DNA of 64,000 bases from Sutcliffiella horikoshii (GCF_019931755.1 NZ_CP082918.1:972001-1036000); one strand, 5' to 3'; shown: positions 31,469 to 41,378, counted from the stretch's first letter. A program made the numbers and translations. The notes: a model not told the origin generated them from the letters alone.

Positions 31469-31497
31469 GTCAATTATTTGAGTTATGTGCATAGGAT
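31469..31497 (+). promoter_or_regulatory. Possible sigma-E promoter of yhbH
   Basis: GTCAATTA (31469-31476), 13-nt spacer, CATAGGAT (31490-31497) loosely fits sigma-E; the B. subtilis orthologue is known to be sigma-E dependent. The rest of 31347-31619 shows nothing else recognisable. Confidence 0.35.
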
Positions 31498-31619
31498 AGA
31501 GTAACCAACCCTAATTGTCTCAAAGGTTGGATTCATTAAATTTCACCAAGATATTTTATGAAAATAGTGATGAAAAGGTTCCTAGAAACGTAAAATGAAT
31601 TAAATAGGGAGGGATATCG

Positions 31620-32789
31620 ATGACAATGTCAGATGATGCGAATTTTATAGTGTCCAAAGAGGATTGGTCCCTCCATCGAAAAGGCCACGACGACCAAAAA
31701 CGCCATCAGGAAAAGGTCCAGGAGGCTATCAAAAATAACTTACCAGATCTTATTACTGAAGAGAACATTGTAATGTCCAATGGCAGAGAGGTCGTAAAGA
31801 TCCCAATTAGGTCTTTAGATGAGTACAGAATTCGTTATAATTATGACAAAAACAAGCATGTTGGCCAAGGAGATGGAGACAGTCAGGTCGGAGATGTTGT
31901 AGCCAGGGACGGGTCAGGTCAGCAGAAGGGTCCAGGTAAGGGGCAAGGAGCGGGAGATCAGGCCGGTGAGGATTATTATGAGGCAGAAGTGTCTTTAATG
32001 GATCTTGAAGCTGCGCTATTCAACCAGCTTGAGCTGCCGAACTTGCAGCAAAAAGAGCGAGATGAGAATACCATCGAGCACTATGAGTTTAATGATATTA
32101 GACGCACAGGTCTTATGGGGAATATAGATAAAAAACGTACGATGATGTCCGCCTATAAGCGGAACGCGATGACAGGTACGGCAAGCTTCCACCCAATCTA
32201 TCAGGAGGATCTTAAGTTTAAGACGTGGAATGAAGTGGTGAAGCCTGATTCCAAAGCAGTCGTTCTGATGATGATGGATACGAGCGGATCAATGGGCATG
32301 TGGGAAAAATATATGGCACGAAGCTTTTTCTTCTGGATGACACGATTCCTTCGAACGAAATATGAGACGGTGGATATTGAATTTATTGCCCATCATACAG
32401 AGGCGAAGGTGGTCAGTGAAGAGGATTTCTTTTCTAAAGGGGAAAGCGGTGGGACGATTTGTTCATCTGCTTACCGAAAGGCACTGGAGCTAATTGACAC
32501 GAAATATAATCCTACGCGTTTCAACATCTATCCTTTCCATTTCTCGGATGGAGATAACTTGACTTCAGACAATCAGCGTTGTGTAAAATTGGTAGCGGAA
32601 TTGATGAAGGTTTCCAATATGTTTGGGTACGGGGAAGTCAACCAGTATAACAGGCATTCCACACTGATGTCGGCTTATAAGAATGTTAGTGACGAGAAGT
32701 TCAGGCATTACATTTTGAAGCAAAAACCGGATGTCTTCCATGCGATGAAGGAGTTTTTCAAAAAGGAGCAAAATAAAAAGTTTGCTTAA
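31620..32789 (+). CDS. yhbH: Sporulation protein YhbH (UPF0229)
   Basis: 389 residues; GGGAGGG lies 6 nt before the ATG. The N-terminal part (~1-85) and a Gly/Gln-rich linker (~85-120) precede a von Willebrand A-like domain (~190-370) with the MIDAS-like MMDTSGSMG motif and a conserved KAVVLMMMD strand. The family is linked to PrkA and SpoVR; the exact role in sporulation is not settled. Its terminator at 32793-32817 is duplicated exactly at 46419-46444. Confidence 0.93.
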   Translation: MTMSDDANFIVSKEDWSLHRKGHDDQKRHQEKVQEAIKNNLPDLITEENIVMSNGREVVKIPIRSLDEYRIRYNYDKNKHVGQGDGDSQVGDVVARDGSGQQKGPGKGQGAGDQAGEDYYEAEVSLMDLEAALFNQLELPNLQQKERDENTIEHYEFNDIRRTGLMGNIDKKRTMMSAYKRNAMTGTASFHPIYQEDLKFKTWNEVVKPDSKAVVLMMMDTSGSMGMWEKYMARSFFFWMTRFLRTKYETVDIEFIAHHTEAKVVSEEDFFSKGESGGTICSSAYRKALELIDTKYNPTRFNIYPFHFSDGDNLTSDNQRCVKLVAELMKVSNMFGYGEVNQYNRHSTLMSAYKNVSDEKFRHYILKQKPDVFHAMKEFFKKEQNKKFA

Positions 32790-32792
32790 CTA

Positions 32793-32817
32793 AAACCAGC
32801 CGAGGGGCTGGTTTTTC
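32793..32817. terminator. Terminator of yhbH, left boundary of the catabolic island
   Basis: AACCAGCC-GAGG-GGCTGGTT followed by TTT; on the minus strand it also ends in TTTT and can stop the SSS gene. Bases 32795-32822 are identical to 46421-46448. Confidence 0.88.
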
Positions 32818-32862
32818 TTATGATATAGCTAGAATGTTGGAGAGAGCTTTAGTCCGATTTAG

Positions 32863-34188
32863 TTATAATAGTCTTTTTCGCTTTTCCTCCCGAAAGATTG
32901 ATAGAAAGCGGAACAGCATGAAACAAGCACATAGGGATGTGGAAGTGATAAAACTTACCCAGATTGCTCCTAAATGTCCAGTGCTTGAAGAAGACAAAAT
33001 GCTTAAAAAGATTGCAATGGCTGAGGTTGATGGAACAAAACTTGAAAGGCGATCACGGCTAAATATCATCCACAATATTGGTGATATCAAGGCTGCATAG
33101 ATACTACCAAAAAAGAATAATAACTCAATAAAAGTGGGAGATATAATAATCACAACTAAATAGAGAAACAAACACTGCATCCCTGTTATCCAATAAGATA
33201 AATGCCATTTATTTTGATCACTTAAGGGAATCAATTCACTTATTGCGTTTTTTACGGTAAATACTGTCGTTGCATGAAGTTCTGCATTTAGAGTGGAAGA
33301 AATGGCACTAAAACAGAACAATAGAAAAATTGCAATTAGTAAAGTAGAGTTTATGTTATAAACAAGCTGAAAAAGCAAAATTTTTACATCGTGGAAGCTC
33401 CCGCTGTAGACAACCACTAACAATAAAGAAGATAAAGACAAAGGAATGGTAGCCCATATCAAGCCAGTTAAAGTGAAAATAGTACGAATTCTGGACTGTT
33501 TTAACATATAGACTCTTTGCCAGGTTGCTCTATCGATTAAGACCTGCCCAAAACCAATTATGATCCCAGTAATTACAAAGTAAAATGTATCTATATTTTT
33601 CCAAAAGAGTAAGTAGGGATGGTAGAGTTGAACACCTTCATATACAGGGTATACGCCATTTTGAATATAAAAATAAACAGGTATTAAGATGACGGCTGCA
33701 AATATGAAGGTAATACTTATACCCGCAAATTGATGGATTCGCTGCATGCCACCAAGTCCTGCAATAATAAAACAGAACGAGAAAAAAAAGAATAGGCTTA
33801 TATATAGGGGAACAGGAAATATTAAAGAGAAAAGAATAGCTGCGCCTGTTGCTTGTACGAACATGGAATCCATCCCTGTAAAAAGCAAAAGCAATATGGT
33901 GTACCAGTAGCCAACCGGATTTGTCTTTTCCTTCAGAAGGTCCCCTATGGTTTGATGCATGGGATAGCGCTTTCTTATATATGTAGCGATAAATCCAAAA
34001 AGGATAAATGCAAATGCGCCCATTAAAGAGTAACCGAGTCCACCTAAGATACCATATTTAATAAGGGCCTCGGGGGAAGATAGGATGGTGTTGCCTGTAA
34101 CCCATCTAGAAAGCAAAGTGACAATTCCAAATCCGATGCCAAGTTGTAATGTTCCTAATATGTAAACGGAATATTTCTTTTTGGTCAT
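32863..34188 (-). CDS. Sodium:solute symporter (SSS) family transporter
   Basis: 441 residues with 11-12 hydrophobic segments. The segment GQVLIDRATWQRVYMLKQ in the middle is characteristic of SSS (Na+/solute symporter) proteins, though the protein is shorter than classical members (~500). Its ATG overlaps the response regulator stop as TAATG, so the two are translationally coupled. The uptake substrate is unknown; the neighbours suggest a nitrogen-containing catabolite, or use as a sensor partner. Confidence 0.75.
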   Translation of the reverse strand: MTKKKYSVYILGTLQLGIGFGIVTLLSRWVTGNTILSSPEALIKYGILGGLGYSLMGAFAFILFGFIATYIRKRYPMHQTIGDLLKEKTNPVGYWYTILLLLFTGMDSMFVQATGAAILFSLIFPVPLYISLFFFFSFCFIIAGLGGMQRIHQFAGISITFIFAAVILIPVYFYIQNGVYPVYEGVQLYHPYLLFWKNIDTFYFVITGIIIGFGQVLIDRATWQRVYMLKQSRIRTIFTLTGLIWATIPLSLSSLLLVVVYSGSFHDVKILLFQLVYNINSTLLIAIFLLFCFSAISSTLNAELHATTVFTVKNAISELIPLSDQNKWHLSYWITGMQCLFLYLVVIIISPTFIELLFFFGSIYAALISPILWMIFSRDRLSSFVPSTSAIAIFLSILSSSSTGHLGAIWVSFITSTSLCACFMLFRFLSIFREEKRKRLL

Positions 34189-34880
34189 TAATGAGTAACC
34201 TCAACTTTATATTCGCGTGGTGTCTTTCCATAATATCTTTTAAACTGTTGACTGAAATAGTGCTGGCTGTTAAATCCACATTCTTCCGCGATAGTGGAGA
34301 TGTGTAAATTTGGGTTTTTAGCCAATAAACCTGCAGCAGCTTCTATTCTGTATTTGTTAAGGTATTCAGAGAACCCAATTCCTACCTCCTCCATGAACTT
34401 ACGACTGAAATAGATTGGGCTCATATGTATCTTGGAAGAAAGATATGGCAGGGTGAGTTTATCTTTAAATTCCTGATGAATTATTGATAAAGCCTGTTGA
34501 ATGGATGGACTGTAATTTCCCCGATGCTTAAATTTTTTTAACACTTCAACTAGTTCTTCTTCTATTACCGGCTTTGTCAAGTAATCTGCCACACCAAGTT
34601 TAATAGAGGTTTGTGCATATTCAAAGGTTTGAAAAGCTGTTACAATGATGAATTCCATATGTGTATGCTGAGTTTTTAATAGTTTCCCCAGTTCTAGACC
34701 ATCTTTTCCCGGAAGATGAATGTCTAGAAAGGATAGATCAATGTGCTGCTTTTCACAAATGTTTAATGCCTGTGCAGCATCAAATGCATGGTAGACATTC
34801 CATTTAGGATAATGTTTCTGGATAAGGAATGTTAATTGTTCAATTTCTAGAGGTTCATCATCTACTAATATAATGTTCAT
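34188..34880 (-). CDS. Response regulator with AraC-type DNA-binding domain (YesN-like)
   Basis: 230 residues. Receiver domain (~1-120) with acidic pocket Asp7/Asp8, phospho-acceptor Asp~54 in FLDIHLPG, T80 and Lys~103 (TKP). C-terminal AraC helix-turn-helix pair (~130-228; MSPIYFSRKFMEEVG, ISTIAEECGFNSQHYFSQQFKR). It overlaps the kinase gene by 23 bp. AT-rich repeats AGTAAATATT in the divergent promoter 39605-39791 are possible binding sites. Confidence 0.9.
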   Translation of the reverse strand: MNIILVDDEPLEIEQLTFLIQKHYPKWNVYHAFDAAQALNICEKQHIDLSFLDIHLPGKDGLELGKLLKTQHTHMEFIIVTAFQTFEYAQTSIKLGVADYLTKPVIEEELVEVLKKFKHRGNYSPSIQQALSIIHQEFKDKLTLPYLSSKIHMSPIYFSRKFMEEVGIGFSEYLNKYRIEAAAGLLAKNPNLHISTIAEECGFNSQHYFSQQFKRYYGKTPREYKVEVTH

Positions 34881-35649
34881 TCTGCTTGGCCTCCTTTTTT
34901 AGATTGGTGGGGTATGATACAGGCCATGAAACAACAGCGCGAGTCCCGCCATGTTCATGGATTAGCTGAAAAGAAGCTTCTTCTTCTGCATACATATGTT
35001 GTAATCTTCTTTTGATGTTAGTAAGGCCGTGTCCACGGGCATCTTGATAATTGTTTAGATGTACACCTTCCGAACTGTTCCAAACCGTCAATAGTACATG
35101 GGAATTAGATAGGGTCAATGTGATATTTAATTGTGCTTTACCTGGATATTTCTCAAAAGAATGCTTAAAAGCATTTTCAACAAGGGTTTGTATGAGAAAT
35201 GGTAGAATGGCTACTTGCTTTACTTGTTCTTCCATTGCAATTGTGTAGGTGAGACGTGATTGGAATCGTATTTTCTGAATCTCAAGATAATAACTGGAAT
35301 ATTCCAATTCTTCAGCCACCGTACAAATAGATTGATTGGACTTATACTTCACCTTTAAAAATTTGGAAAACACTTCGATGGCCCTTATTAATTCTCCCAT
35401 TCTGTTAAGTCTAGCAAGGCTTAGGATTGAATTGAGTGTATTAAAAAAGAAATGAGGTTGAATTTGTTGGTTTAATTGAAAATATTTAGCTTGCTGGAGT
35501 TCCTTTTCCAAAACCAATTTGTTTGCTTGATTTTCTAACAGGTCAATTCTTTTTTCGAAAATAAATAAAAACAATAAAGTAAAAGCCCCTACTAAAGGAG
35601 CAAGTACACAAAACATTACATAAAGAGAAAAATCCTCTATCTGGAGCAT
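34858..35649 (-). CDS. Sensor histidine kinase, LytS/YesM family
   Basis: 263 residues. One membrane helix (~8-30), then a coiled-coil stretch (~33-60), then the His_kinase domain with the phospho-acceptor motif QQIQPHFFFNTLNS (~60-73) and a C-terminal HATPase (VENAFKHSF N-box, GHGLTNIKRRL G-box). There is almost no extracytoplasmic part, so it must sense through the membrane helix or a partner such as the SSS protein. CGAGGAGG lies 8 nt before the ATG. Confidence 0.9.
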   Translation of the reverse strand: MLQIEDFSLYVMFCVLAPLVGAFTLLFLFIFEKRIDLLENQANKLVLEKELQQAKYFQLNQQIQPHFFFNTLNSILSLARLNRMGELIRAIEVFSKFLKVKYKSNQSICTVAEELEYSSYYLEIQKIRFQSRLTYTIAMEEQVKQVAILPFLIQTLVENAFKHSFEKYPGKAQLNITLTLSNSHVLLTVWNSSEGVHLNNYQDARGHGLTNIKRRLQHMYAEEEASFQLIHEHGGTRAVVSWPVSYPTNLKKEAKQNEHYISR

Positions 35650-35669
35650 GGAAGAACCTCCTCGTGAAA

Positions 35670-35697
35670 CGGAAAAGGGGAGGCGTGAAAACCTCCG
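35670..35697 (-). terminator. Weak terminator-like hairpin between ABC operon and kinase gene
   Basis: Minus strand GGAGG-TTTTCACG-CCTCC followed by CCTTTT; partial termination is plausible, allowing lower expression of the regulators. Confidence 0.5.
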
Positions 35698-35750
35698 CTA
35701 TTTCATTCTTTCTATTATTGTAATTCAAATCATGCAATTGTAAATGGTTA

Positions 35751-36746
35751 TTATTTGACAAGATGACAGCTTACATAATGTTGGCTGTTCCATTCCTTTA
35801 ATGGCGGCTCAACCTTTTTACAAACTTCATTTGCCAATGGGCATCGGGAATGGAATCTGCATCCCGTTGGTGGATTGATGGGGGAAGGAACATCTCCTTT
35901 AAGTACAATTTTTTCATTTGTCACATCTAAATCGGTTGTAGGAATAGCCGACAGAAGTGCTTGAGTATAGGGATGCTGCGGCCTTTCAAAAATACTTTTC
36001 TTGTCGGCTATCTCCACAATTTTCCCCAGGTACATGACCATGACCCTATCAGAAATATGCCGAACGACACTAAGGTCATGTGAAATGAACAGGTAAGTCA
36101 AGCCAAAGTCTTTTTGTAGATCCTTTAGTAGGTTAAGGATTTGCGCTTGAATGGAGACATCAAGGGCAGAAACGGCTTCATCACAAATGATTAGTTTTGG
36201 ATTTACTGCTAAGGCACGGGCGATGCCGATACGCTGCCGCTGTCCACCGCTGAATTCATGTGGATATCGATTCAATGCCTCTACTGGCAAGCCTACACAC
36301 TCAAGTAACTCAAGCATCCGCTCCATTCTCTTCGGCTTTGAGATTACCTGCTGGATTGCCATGGCTTCATTCAATGTTTGTTTGATGGTTCTTCTTGGAT
36401 TAAGTGAAGCAAATGGATCTTGGAAGATTACTTGTAGATCTGCACGCACCTTTCTCATTTCTGCATTCGATATTCGAACAAGGTCTTTATCATTGAACAC
36501 GATTTCTCCTTCAGTCGGCTGTTCTAGGCGGAGGATGGATCGTCCCGTTGTCGATTTTCCACAACCTGATTCCCCGACGATGCTTAATGTTTCCCCTTCC
36601 ATCAGTTCAAAGGAAATATCGTCCACCGCTTTGACAAATGATTTTGGTTTGAAAAGCGATTCTTTTTTTATGGGAAAATATTGCTTGAGGTTTTTAACAG
36701 ATAAAAGTACACGTTTTGTTTCTTTTTTTGCGACTAGCTCCATCAT
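35751..36746 (-). CDS. Oligopeptide/dipeptide ABC transporter ATPase, DppF/OppF type
   Basis: I start at the ATG at 36746 behind AAGGGGA, giving 331 residues; an upstream TTG overlaps the previous gene. Walker [12 protein letters not shown], signature [15 protein letters not shown], Walker [13 protein letters not shown] and the H-loop FISHD are intact. The C-terminal oligo_HPY domain has the CRFHSRCP...C cysteine cluster that binds an iron-sulfur centre in this family. Last of four ABC genes in this unit. Confidence 0.92.
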   Translation of the reverse strand: MMELVAKKETKRVLLSVKNLKQYFPIKKESLFKPKSFVKAVDDISFELMEGETLSIVGESGCGKSTTGRSILRLEQPTEGEIVFNDKDLVRISNAEMRKVRADLQVIFQDPFASLNPRRTIKQTLNEAMAIQQVISKPKRMERMLELLECVGLPVEALNRYPHEFSGGQRQRIGIARALAVNPKLIICDEAVSALDVSIQAQILNLLKDLQKDFGLTYLFISHDLSVVRHISDRVMVMYLGKIVEIADKKSIFERPQHPYTQALLSAIPTTDLDVTNEKIVLKGDVPSPINPPTGCRFHSRCPLANEVCKKVEPPLKEWNSQHYVSCHLVK

Positions 36747-36759
36747 GCTGTCCCCTTTC

Positions 36760-37755
36760 TTATACAATTGATTTTTTCCACTCCTTTGAGTACATCCAAC
36801 AGCGAACTTGCCCTTCCCCTCCTTGCGTGAGGGTAAGTTCTGGTGCTTTTGTGTTGCATAGTGCTATTGCGTGAGGGCAGCGGTTGGCAAACCGACAACC
36901 TTGGACCTGTGAAAAGGGACTAGGAACGTTACCGTTAATCGTTGGTAAATATTCATGATCTTCGTTTATTTTTGGCAAAGAAGCCAATAGACCTTGGGTA
37001 TATGGGTGTTTCGGATTTCTAAAAAGCTCTTCTTTAGAAGCATATTCTACAACGTTTCCTGCATACATAACGACTACTGTATCACAGGTTTCTGCTACTA
37101 CACCAAGGTCATGGGTTATCATCATGACCCCCATTCCAAGCTTTACTTGCAATTCCTTTATTAATTTGAGGATTTGTGCTTGAATGGTTACATCCAATGC
37201 AGTGGTTGGTTCATCGGCGATGAGAACTTCAGGAGAGCAGGCAAGTGCCATGGCGATCATCACTCGCTGCCTCATACCACCACTCAATTGAAATGGCTCT
37301 TGCTTTGCACGTTTCTCAGGAGAAGGAATACCTACAAGACGAAGCATCTCCACCGCTTTTCCCCAGGCATCTTTTTTACTGAGTTTTTCATGGAGCCTAA
37401 TGCCTTCAGCTATTTGTTCACCTACACTGATTACTGGATTAAGAGAGGTCATCGGTTCCTGAAAAATCATGGAAATATCATTGCCGCGTATTTTCCTCAG
37501 TTGATTTTCAGTCATCTTCACTAGGTCCTGACCTTTATATAATATAGAGCCCTCCACTATTTTTCCGGGAGGGGAGGGGATCAGCCTCAAAATAGAAAGG
37601 GAAGTAATACTTTTACCACAACCTGATTCCCCAACAATTCCTAAGGTCTCCCCTTTGTGCAAAACGAGATTCACCCCATCTACCGCTTTACTAGTTCCTT
37701 TATTTGAGAAAAAATGAGTTTTTAGTCCTTTTACTTCTAGTAGTTTTTCATTCAT
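36760..37755 (-). CDS. Oligopeptide/dipeptide ABC transporter ATPase, DppD/OppD type
   Basis: 331 residues. Walker [12 protein letters not shown], signature [15 protein letters not shown], Walker [14 protein letters not shown]-loop MITHDLG; C-terminal oligo_HPY with [14 protein letters not shown]. Partner of the DppF-type subunit; the two form the ATPase heterodimer. AAAAGGAG precedes the ATG, 15 bp after the permease stop. Confidence 0.93.
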   Translation of the reverse strand: MNEKLLEVKGLKTHFFSNKGTSKAVDGVNLVLHKGETLGIVGESGCGKSITSLSILRLIPSPPGKIVEGSILYKGQDLVKMTENQLRKIRGNDISMIFQEPMTSLNPVISVGEQIAEGIRLHEKLSKKDAWGKAVEMLRLVGIPSPEKRAKQEPFQLSGGMRQRVMIAMALACSPEVLIADEPTTALDVTIQAQILKLIKELQVKLGMGVMMITHDLGVVAETCDTVVVMYAGNVVEYASKEELFRNPKHPYTQGLLASLPKINEDHEYLPTINGNVPSPFSQVQGCRFANRCPHAIALCNTKAPELTLTQGGEGQVRCWMYSKEWKKSIV

Positions 37756-37770
37756 CTCATTTCACTCCTT

Positions 37771-38691
37771 TTAGTTTAATTCAATTCTTTTATTAAAAAT
37801 GCGATAAAGTAAATCGACCAATAGATTAACAAGGACGAAAATAATAGAAGCAACAAGTACGCCACCTTGTACCATCGGCAAATCTCGCATTCTGATAGAT
37901 TCTACAATCAATCTTCCCAGTCCGTTGATGGCAAATATCGATTCTGTTAGAACCGTACCGCCAAGCAATGCTCCAAATTGGAGTCCTACTACGGTGATGA
38001 CAGGAATTAAAGCGTTTCTCAAAGCATGTTTAGAAATGATAATTTGTTCACGAAGTCCTTTTGCACGCGCAGTTCTAATGTAATCTTGTCGGATGACCTC
38101 GAGCATACTTGATCTGGTCATCCTCGCAACTATTGCAGCACCTCCAGCACCAAGTGTAAGGGCGGGAAGGATGATGTGTTGCCAACTTTCCCAGCCTGCT
38201 ACCGGAAGGATTTGAAGTTTGACGGAGAATATATACATAAGCATAAGGCCAAACCAAAAACTTGGTATGGAGATCCCGATGAGGGCAATCAACATGACTG
38301 ACAAATCAGAGACGGAATAAGGTCTGATGGCAGAAATGATTCCCGCTGCCATACCTAATACGATTGTTATGAGAATACTGAAAAGAGCTAGTTCCATCGT
38401 AATAGGGAGTCGTACCATGATTTCATCAAGGACAGGTTTATTATTTTTAATGGATACTCCAAGATCCCCCTTGAAAATGTTCGTTAAGTAATCAAAGTAT
38501 TGGATATATAGCGGTTGATTTAACCCCAATTGAGTCCTTATCTCTTCTATTGTTTCTTTTGAAGCTCCTTCACCTGCCAAGAGAACAGCTGGATCTCCAG
38601 GGACCATCTGCATAATTAAAAAGACAACTAAAGTTACGCCTATTAGTACGGGAATCATTTGAACTAATCGTTTTATTAAAAAAGAAATCAT
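37771..38691 (-). CDS. Oligopeptide/dipeptide ABC transporter permease, DppB type
   Basis: 306 residues with six membrane helices. The DppB start (MISFLIKRLVQMIPVLIGVT) with PGDPA, and the cytoplasmic EAA loop DYIRTARAKGLREQIIISKH...LIPV, are typical. It forms the channel with the DppC-type subunit. Confidence 0.93.
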   Translation of the reverse strand: MISFLIKRLVQMIPVLIGVTLVVFLIMQMVPGDPAVLLAGEGASKETIEEIRTQLGLNQPLYIQYFDYLTNIFKGDLGVSIKNNKPVLDEIMVRLPITMELALFSILITIVLGMAAGIISAIRPYSVSDLSVMLIALIGISIPSFWFGLMLMYIFSVKLQILPVAGWESWQHIILPALTLGAGGAAIVARMTRSSMLEVIRQDYIRTARAKGLREQIIISKHALRNALIPVITVVGLQFGALLGGTVLTESIFAINGLGRLIVESIRMRDLPMVQGGVLVASIIFVLVNLLVDLLYRIFNKRIELN

Positions 38692-38707
38692 CCTGTTACC
38701 TCCTTTT

Positions 38708-39604
38708 TTATTTCATTCTAGGGTCTAAAGCATCGCGAAGGCCATCTCCGAAAATGTTAAAGCCTAAAACTAGTATAGAAATGGCGAGTCCTGGAAATAG
38801 GGCCATATATGGTGCGCTAAATAAGAAATCCCTTCCACTGCTAAGCATGGTTCCCCATTCAGGCGAAGGTGGCTGAGCTCCAAGCCCTAAAAAGGACAAC
38901 CCTGCTGCTGATAAAATGGCAGTGGCCAATCTTAACGAACCCTGTACGATGATCGGGGAGAGAATATTCGGGAGTATATGAATGAAAATGATCGTTATAT
39001 CCCTTGCTCCTAAAGAACGGATGGCATCAATATACTCTAGCTTCTTGACTTCCAATGTAGAGCCCCTTACTATGCGAGCAAATAATGGAACAGAGAATAC
39101 TCCCACGGCAATAGTCACGTTTATTAAACTGGGACCTAATGCGCTGATAATAGCCAAAGCCAATAGAATACCTGGAAAAGCAAGCATCACATCAATGATT
39201 CTCATGACAATGGAGTCAACCCATCTGCCGTAGTAACCTGCAACCAATCCAAGGACAATTCCAAATACCGCACCGAACAGTACAGAAGCAAAACCGACAC
39301 CCATTGATAAGCGGGAACCATAAATAATTCTGCTGAGTATATCCCTTCCTTTATCGTCCGTTCCCATCCAATGGTCTATGGAGGGGGACTGCATGCGATT
39401 GTCTAAGTTAATTTCATATGGATCATAAGGTGCCAACCAAGGTGCGAATGCAGCAACTGCCAAATAAAATAAAATGATGATTCCACCTGCCACTGCTGCT
39501 TTGTTTTTAAATAGTTTATAGATGATGTCCTTCCATTTTTCTAACCGAGGATTACTCGTTTCCTCTGCAAGAATTGTTTCTCCCGTCTTTACTTGAACTT
39601 CCAT
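38708..39604 (-). CDS. Oligopeptide/dipeptide ABC transporter permease, DppC type
   Basis: 298 residues, six helices. The first extracytoplasmic loop carries the family motif DHWMGTDDKGRDILSRIIYG; EAA loop LEYIDAIRSLGARD. First gene of the leftward operon, divergent from the binding-protein genes, so transporter and binding proteins share the 39605-39791 promoter region. Confidence 0.93.
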   Translation of the reverse strand: MEVQVKTGETILAEETSNPRLEKWKDIIYKLFKNKAAVAGGIIILFYLAVAAFAPWLAPYDPYEINLDNRMQSPSIDHWMGTDDKGRDILSRIIYGSRLSMGVGFASVLFGAVFGIVLGLVAGYYGRWVDSIVMRIIDVMLAFPGILLALAIISALGPSLINVTIAVGVFSVPLFARIVRGSTLEVKKLEYIDAIRSLGARDITIIFIHILPNILSPIIVQGSLRLATAILSAAGLSFLGLGAQPPSPEWGTMLSSGRDFLFSAPYMALFPGLAISILVLGFNIFGDGLRDALDPRMK

Positions 39605-39655
39605 TTAATGTCCTCCCTTACAAGTGTTGTGTTTAAAATTATCAAAATTTCAAGC

Positions 39656-39743
39656 AAAGTAAATATTTTTAAAGTAAGATGTCAAAATATTTTAAAAACA
39701 AGTAAATATTCTGAAAATAAATCGCAAATCTTTTTTTTATAAT
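39656..39743. promoter_or_regulatory. Divergent promoter region with CodY-like box and AT-rich direct repeats
   Basis: AATATTCTGAAAATA (39705-39719) matches the CodY consensus AATTTTCWGAAAATT at 13 of 15 positions. AGTAAATATT occurs at 39658-39667 and 39701-39710 (43 bp apart), and a third related AAATATTTTAAAA at 39685; these could be sites for the AraC-type regulator. A -10-like TATAAT lies at 39738-39743 for the rightward operon. The CodY box directly upstream would make the operon nitrogen/amino-acid regulated. Confidence 0.5.
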
Positions 39744-39791
39744 GCAACTATGCACGAAATTCAAGGAATTCAAATCGAGGGGGAGATTGAA

Positions 39792-41366
39792 ATGGAGAAG
39801 AACAGAATGTTAAGAAATTTAATCATGTTTTTCGTATTGGCCTTTATGGTGTCAGTTATGGGTGCTTGTTCAACGTCTTCGAACAGTTCCAATGGTTCTG
39901 AGAACGGTGCCCGGTCGGAAGAAAAGGGGGGAAGCTTAATTATCGCGCGTCTTTCGGATGCCACCAGGTTAGATCCACACTTTATAACAGACATACCTTC
40001 TGCCAATATCATCTATCAAAAAGTATATGAAACGCTGGTAGTGCCGAATCAGGATATGGAGATAGAACCATTGCTTGCTACAGAATGGAAACAACTTGAT
40101 GAGGTAACATGGGAGTTTTCATTAAAAGAAGGAGTGAAGTTTCATGATGGGACTCCTTTTAATGCAGAAGCGGTGAAATTAACATTCGATCGTGTATTAG
40201 ATCCAGAAACAGGTTCTCCTCAGCGTGAAAAATTATCGATGATTAAGGAGATTGAAATAGTAGACGAGTATACCGTGCTTATGCACCTTGATTATCCATA
40301 TGCGCCGTTGCTATCCATCCTTGCAAGTAATGAGGGCAGCATCATCTCCCCTAAAGCGATTAAAGAGAATGGGGAATCATTATCCCAACATCCAGTAGGA
40401 ACAGGGCCATTTATTTTTGAATCTTGGAATACCGGTCAGGATATAACGTTAATTAAGAATGAGTCATATTGGGGGCAAGAGCCAAATCTAGAGGAAGTGA
40501 TTTTTAAAGTGGTACCTGAAGATGCAACGAGGCTTGCATTGATTGAAACAGGAGAAGCTCATGTTTCTGATCAGGTTCCAGTAACAGAACTAGATCGTAT
40601 TGAGAATTCGAATTCTATGAGCTTATATCGTACAGAGGGACTTGGAGTGGAATATATAGGCTTCAATGTAGAAAGTAAGGCAGTGAATGATGTGCGTGTT
40701 CGAAAAGCGATCAGTCACGCTATTGAAAGAGAAGCTATTCTAAAAGGTGTTTATAACAAAGTTGGGACGTTAGCAAATTCAGCTATGAGTCCAAAAGTAT
40801 TTGGTTACAGCGAAAATATCAAGGCATATGAATACGACATAAATAAAGCAAAAAAATTACTGAGAGAAGCAGGCTATAAGGATGGTTTATCATTGAACCT
40901 GCTTACTAGCGATAGGAAAGAACGCATTAATATGGCAGAAGTGATACAGTCCCAATTAAAAGGGATAGGAGTGGATGTTTCTATTCAAGTATTGGAATAT
41001 GGGGCATATTTAGAAATGATTGATAAAGGTGACCATGACTTGTTTATTGGTGGATGGGGTAATGCAACAGGTGATGGAGATTATAACCAATACAATCTTT
41101 TCCATACAGCATCACAAGGACCACCAGGCAACCATTTTTATTACAGCAATGAAGAAGTAGATAATATTATTGAAAAAGCCAGGGAAGAAATGGATCAGGA
41201 AAAACGTAAAGTACTATATGAGAAAGCGATGCAGATTCAAATGGATGATGCCGTGTACGTGCCGATAAGAAACTATGAACATTTGGCTGTCTATACAAAA
41301 GGGGTCGAAGGAATTTGGTTAAATGCTTCTAATTACATTATGCTAAACGACGTCACCATTAAGTAG
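39792..41366 (+). CDS. ABC transporter substrate-binding lipoprotein 1 (SBP family 5)
   Basis: The start at 39792 is behind GGGGGAG; 524 residues. Signal peptide with lipobox VMGAC (Cys ~27), then a Ser/Asn-rich linker and the family 5 body: LDPHFITD, GVKFHDGTPFNAEAVKLTFDR, PVGTGPF and AMQIQMDDAVYVP. Anchored outside the membrane, it hands substrate to the divergent DppBCDF-type transporter. It is about 60% similar by eye to the next gene, a tandem duplicate. Confidence 0.92.
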   Translation: MEKNRMLRNLIMFFVLAFMVSVMGACSTSSNSSNGSENGARSEEKGGSLIIARLSDATRLDPHFITDIPSANIIYQKVYETLVVPNQDMEIEPLLATEWKQLDEVTWEFSLKEGVKFHDGTPFNAEAVKLTFDRVLDPETGSPQREKLSMIKEIEIVDEYTVLMHLDYPYAPLLSILASNEGSIISPKAIKENGESLSQHPVGTGPFIFESWNTGQDITLIKNESYWGQEPNLEEVIFKVVPEDATRLALIETGEAHVSDQVPVTELDRIENSNSMSLYRTEGLGVEYIGFNVESKAVNDVRVRKAISHAIEREAILKGVYNKVGTLANSAMSPKVFGYSENIKAYEYDINKAKKLLREAGYKDGLSLNLLTSDRKERINMAEVIQSQLKGIGVDVSIQVLEYGAYLEMIDKGDHDLFIGGWGNATGDGDYNQYNLFHTASQGPPGNHFYYSNEEVDNIIEKAREEMDQEKRKVLYEKAMQIQMDDAVYVPIRNYEHLAVYTKGVEGIWLNASNYIMLNDVTIK

Positions 41367-41378
41367 AGGGGGAAAGAT

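Noticed and set aside
32834..33100. 88-codon plus-strand frame after yhbH
   Set aside because: Antisense to the end of the SSS transporter gene; no ribosome-binding site.
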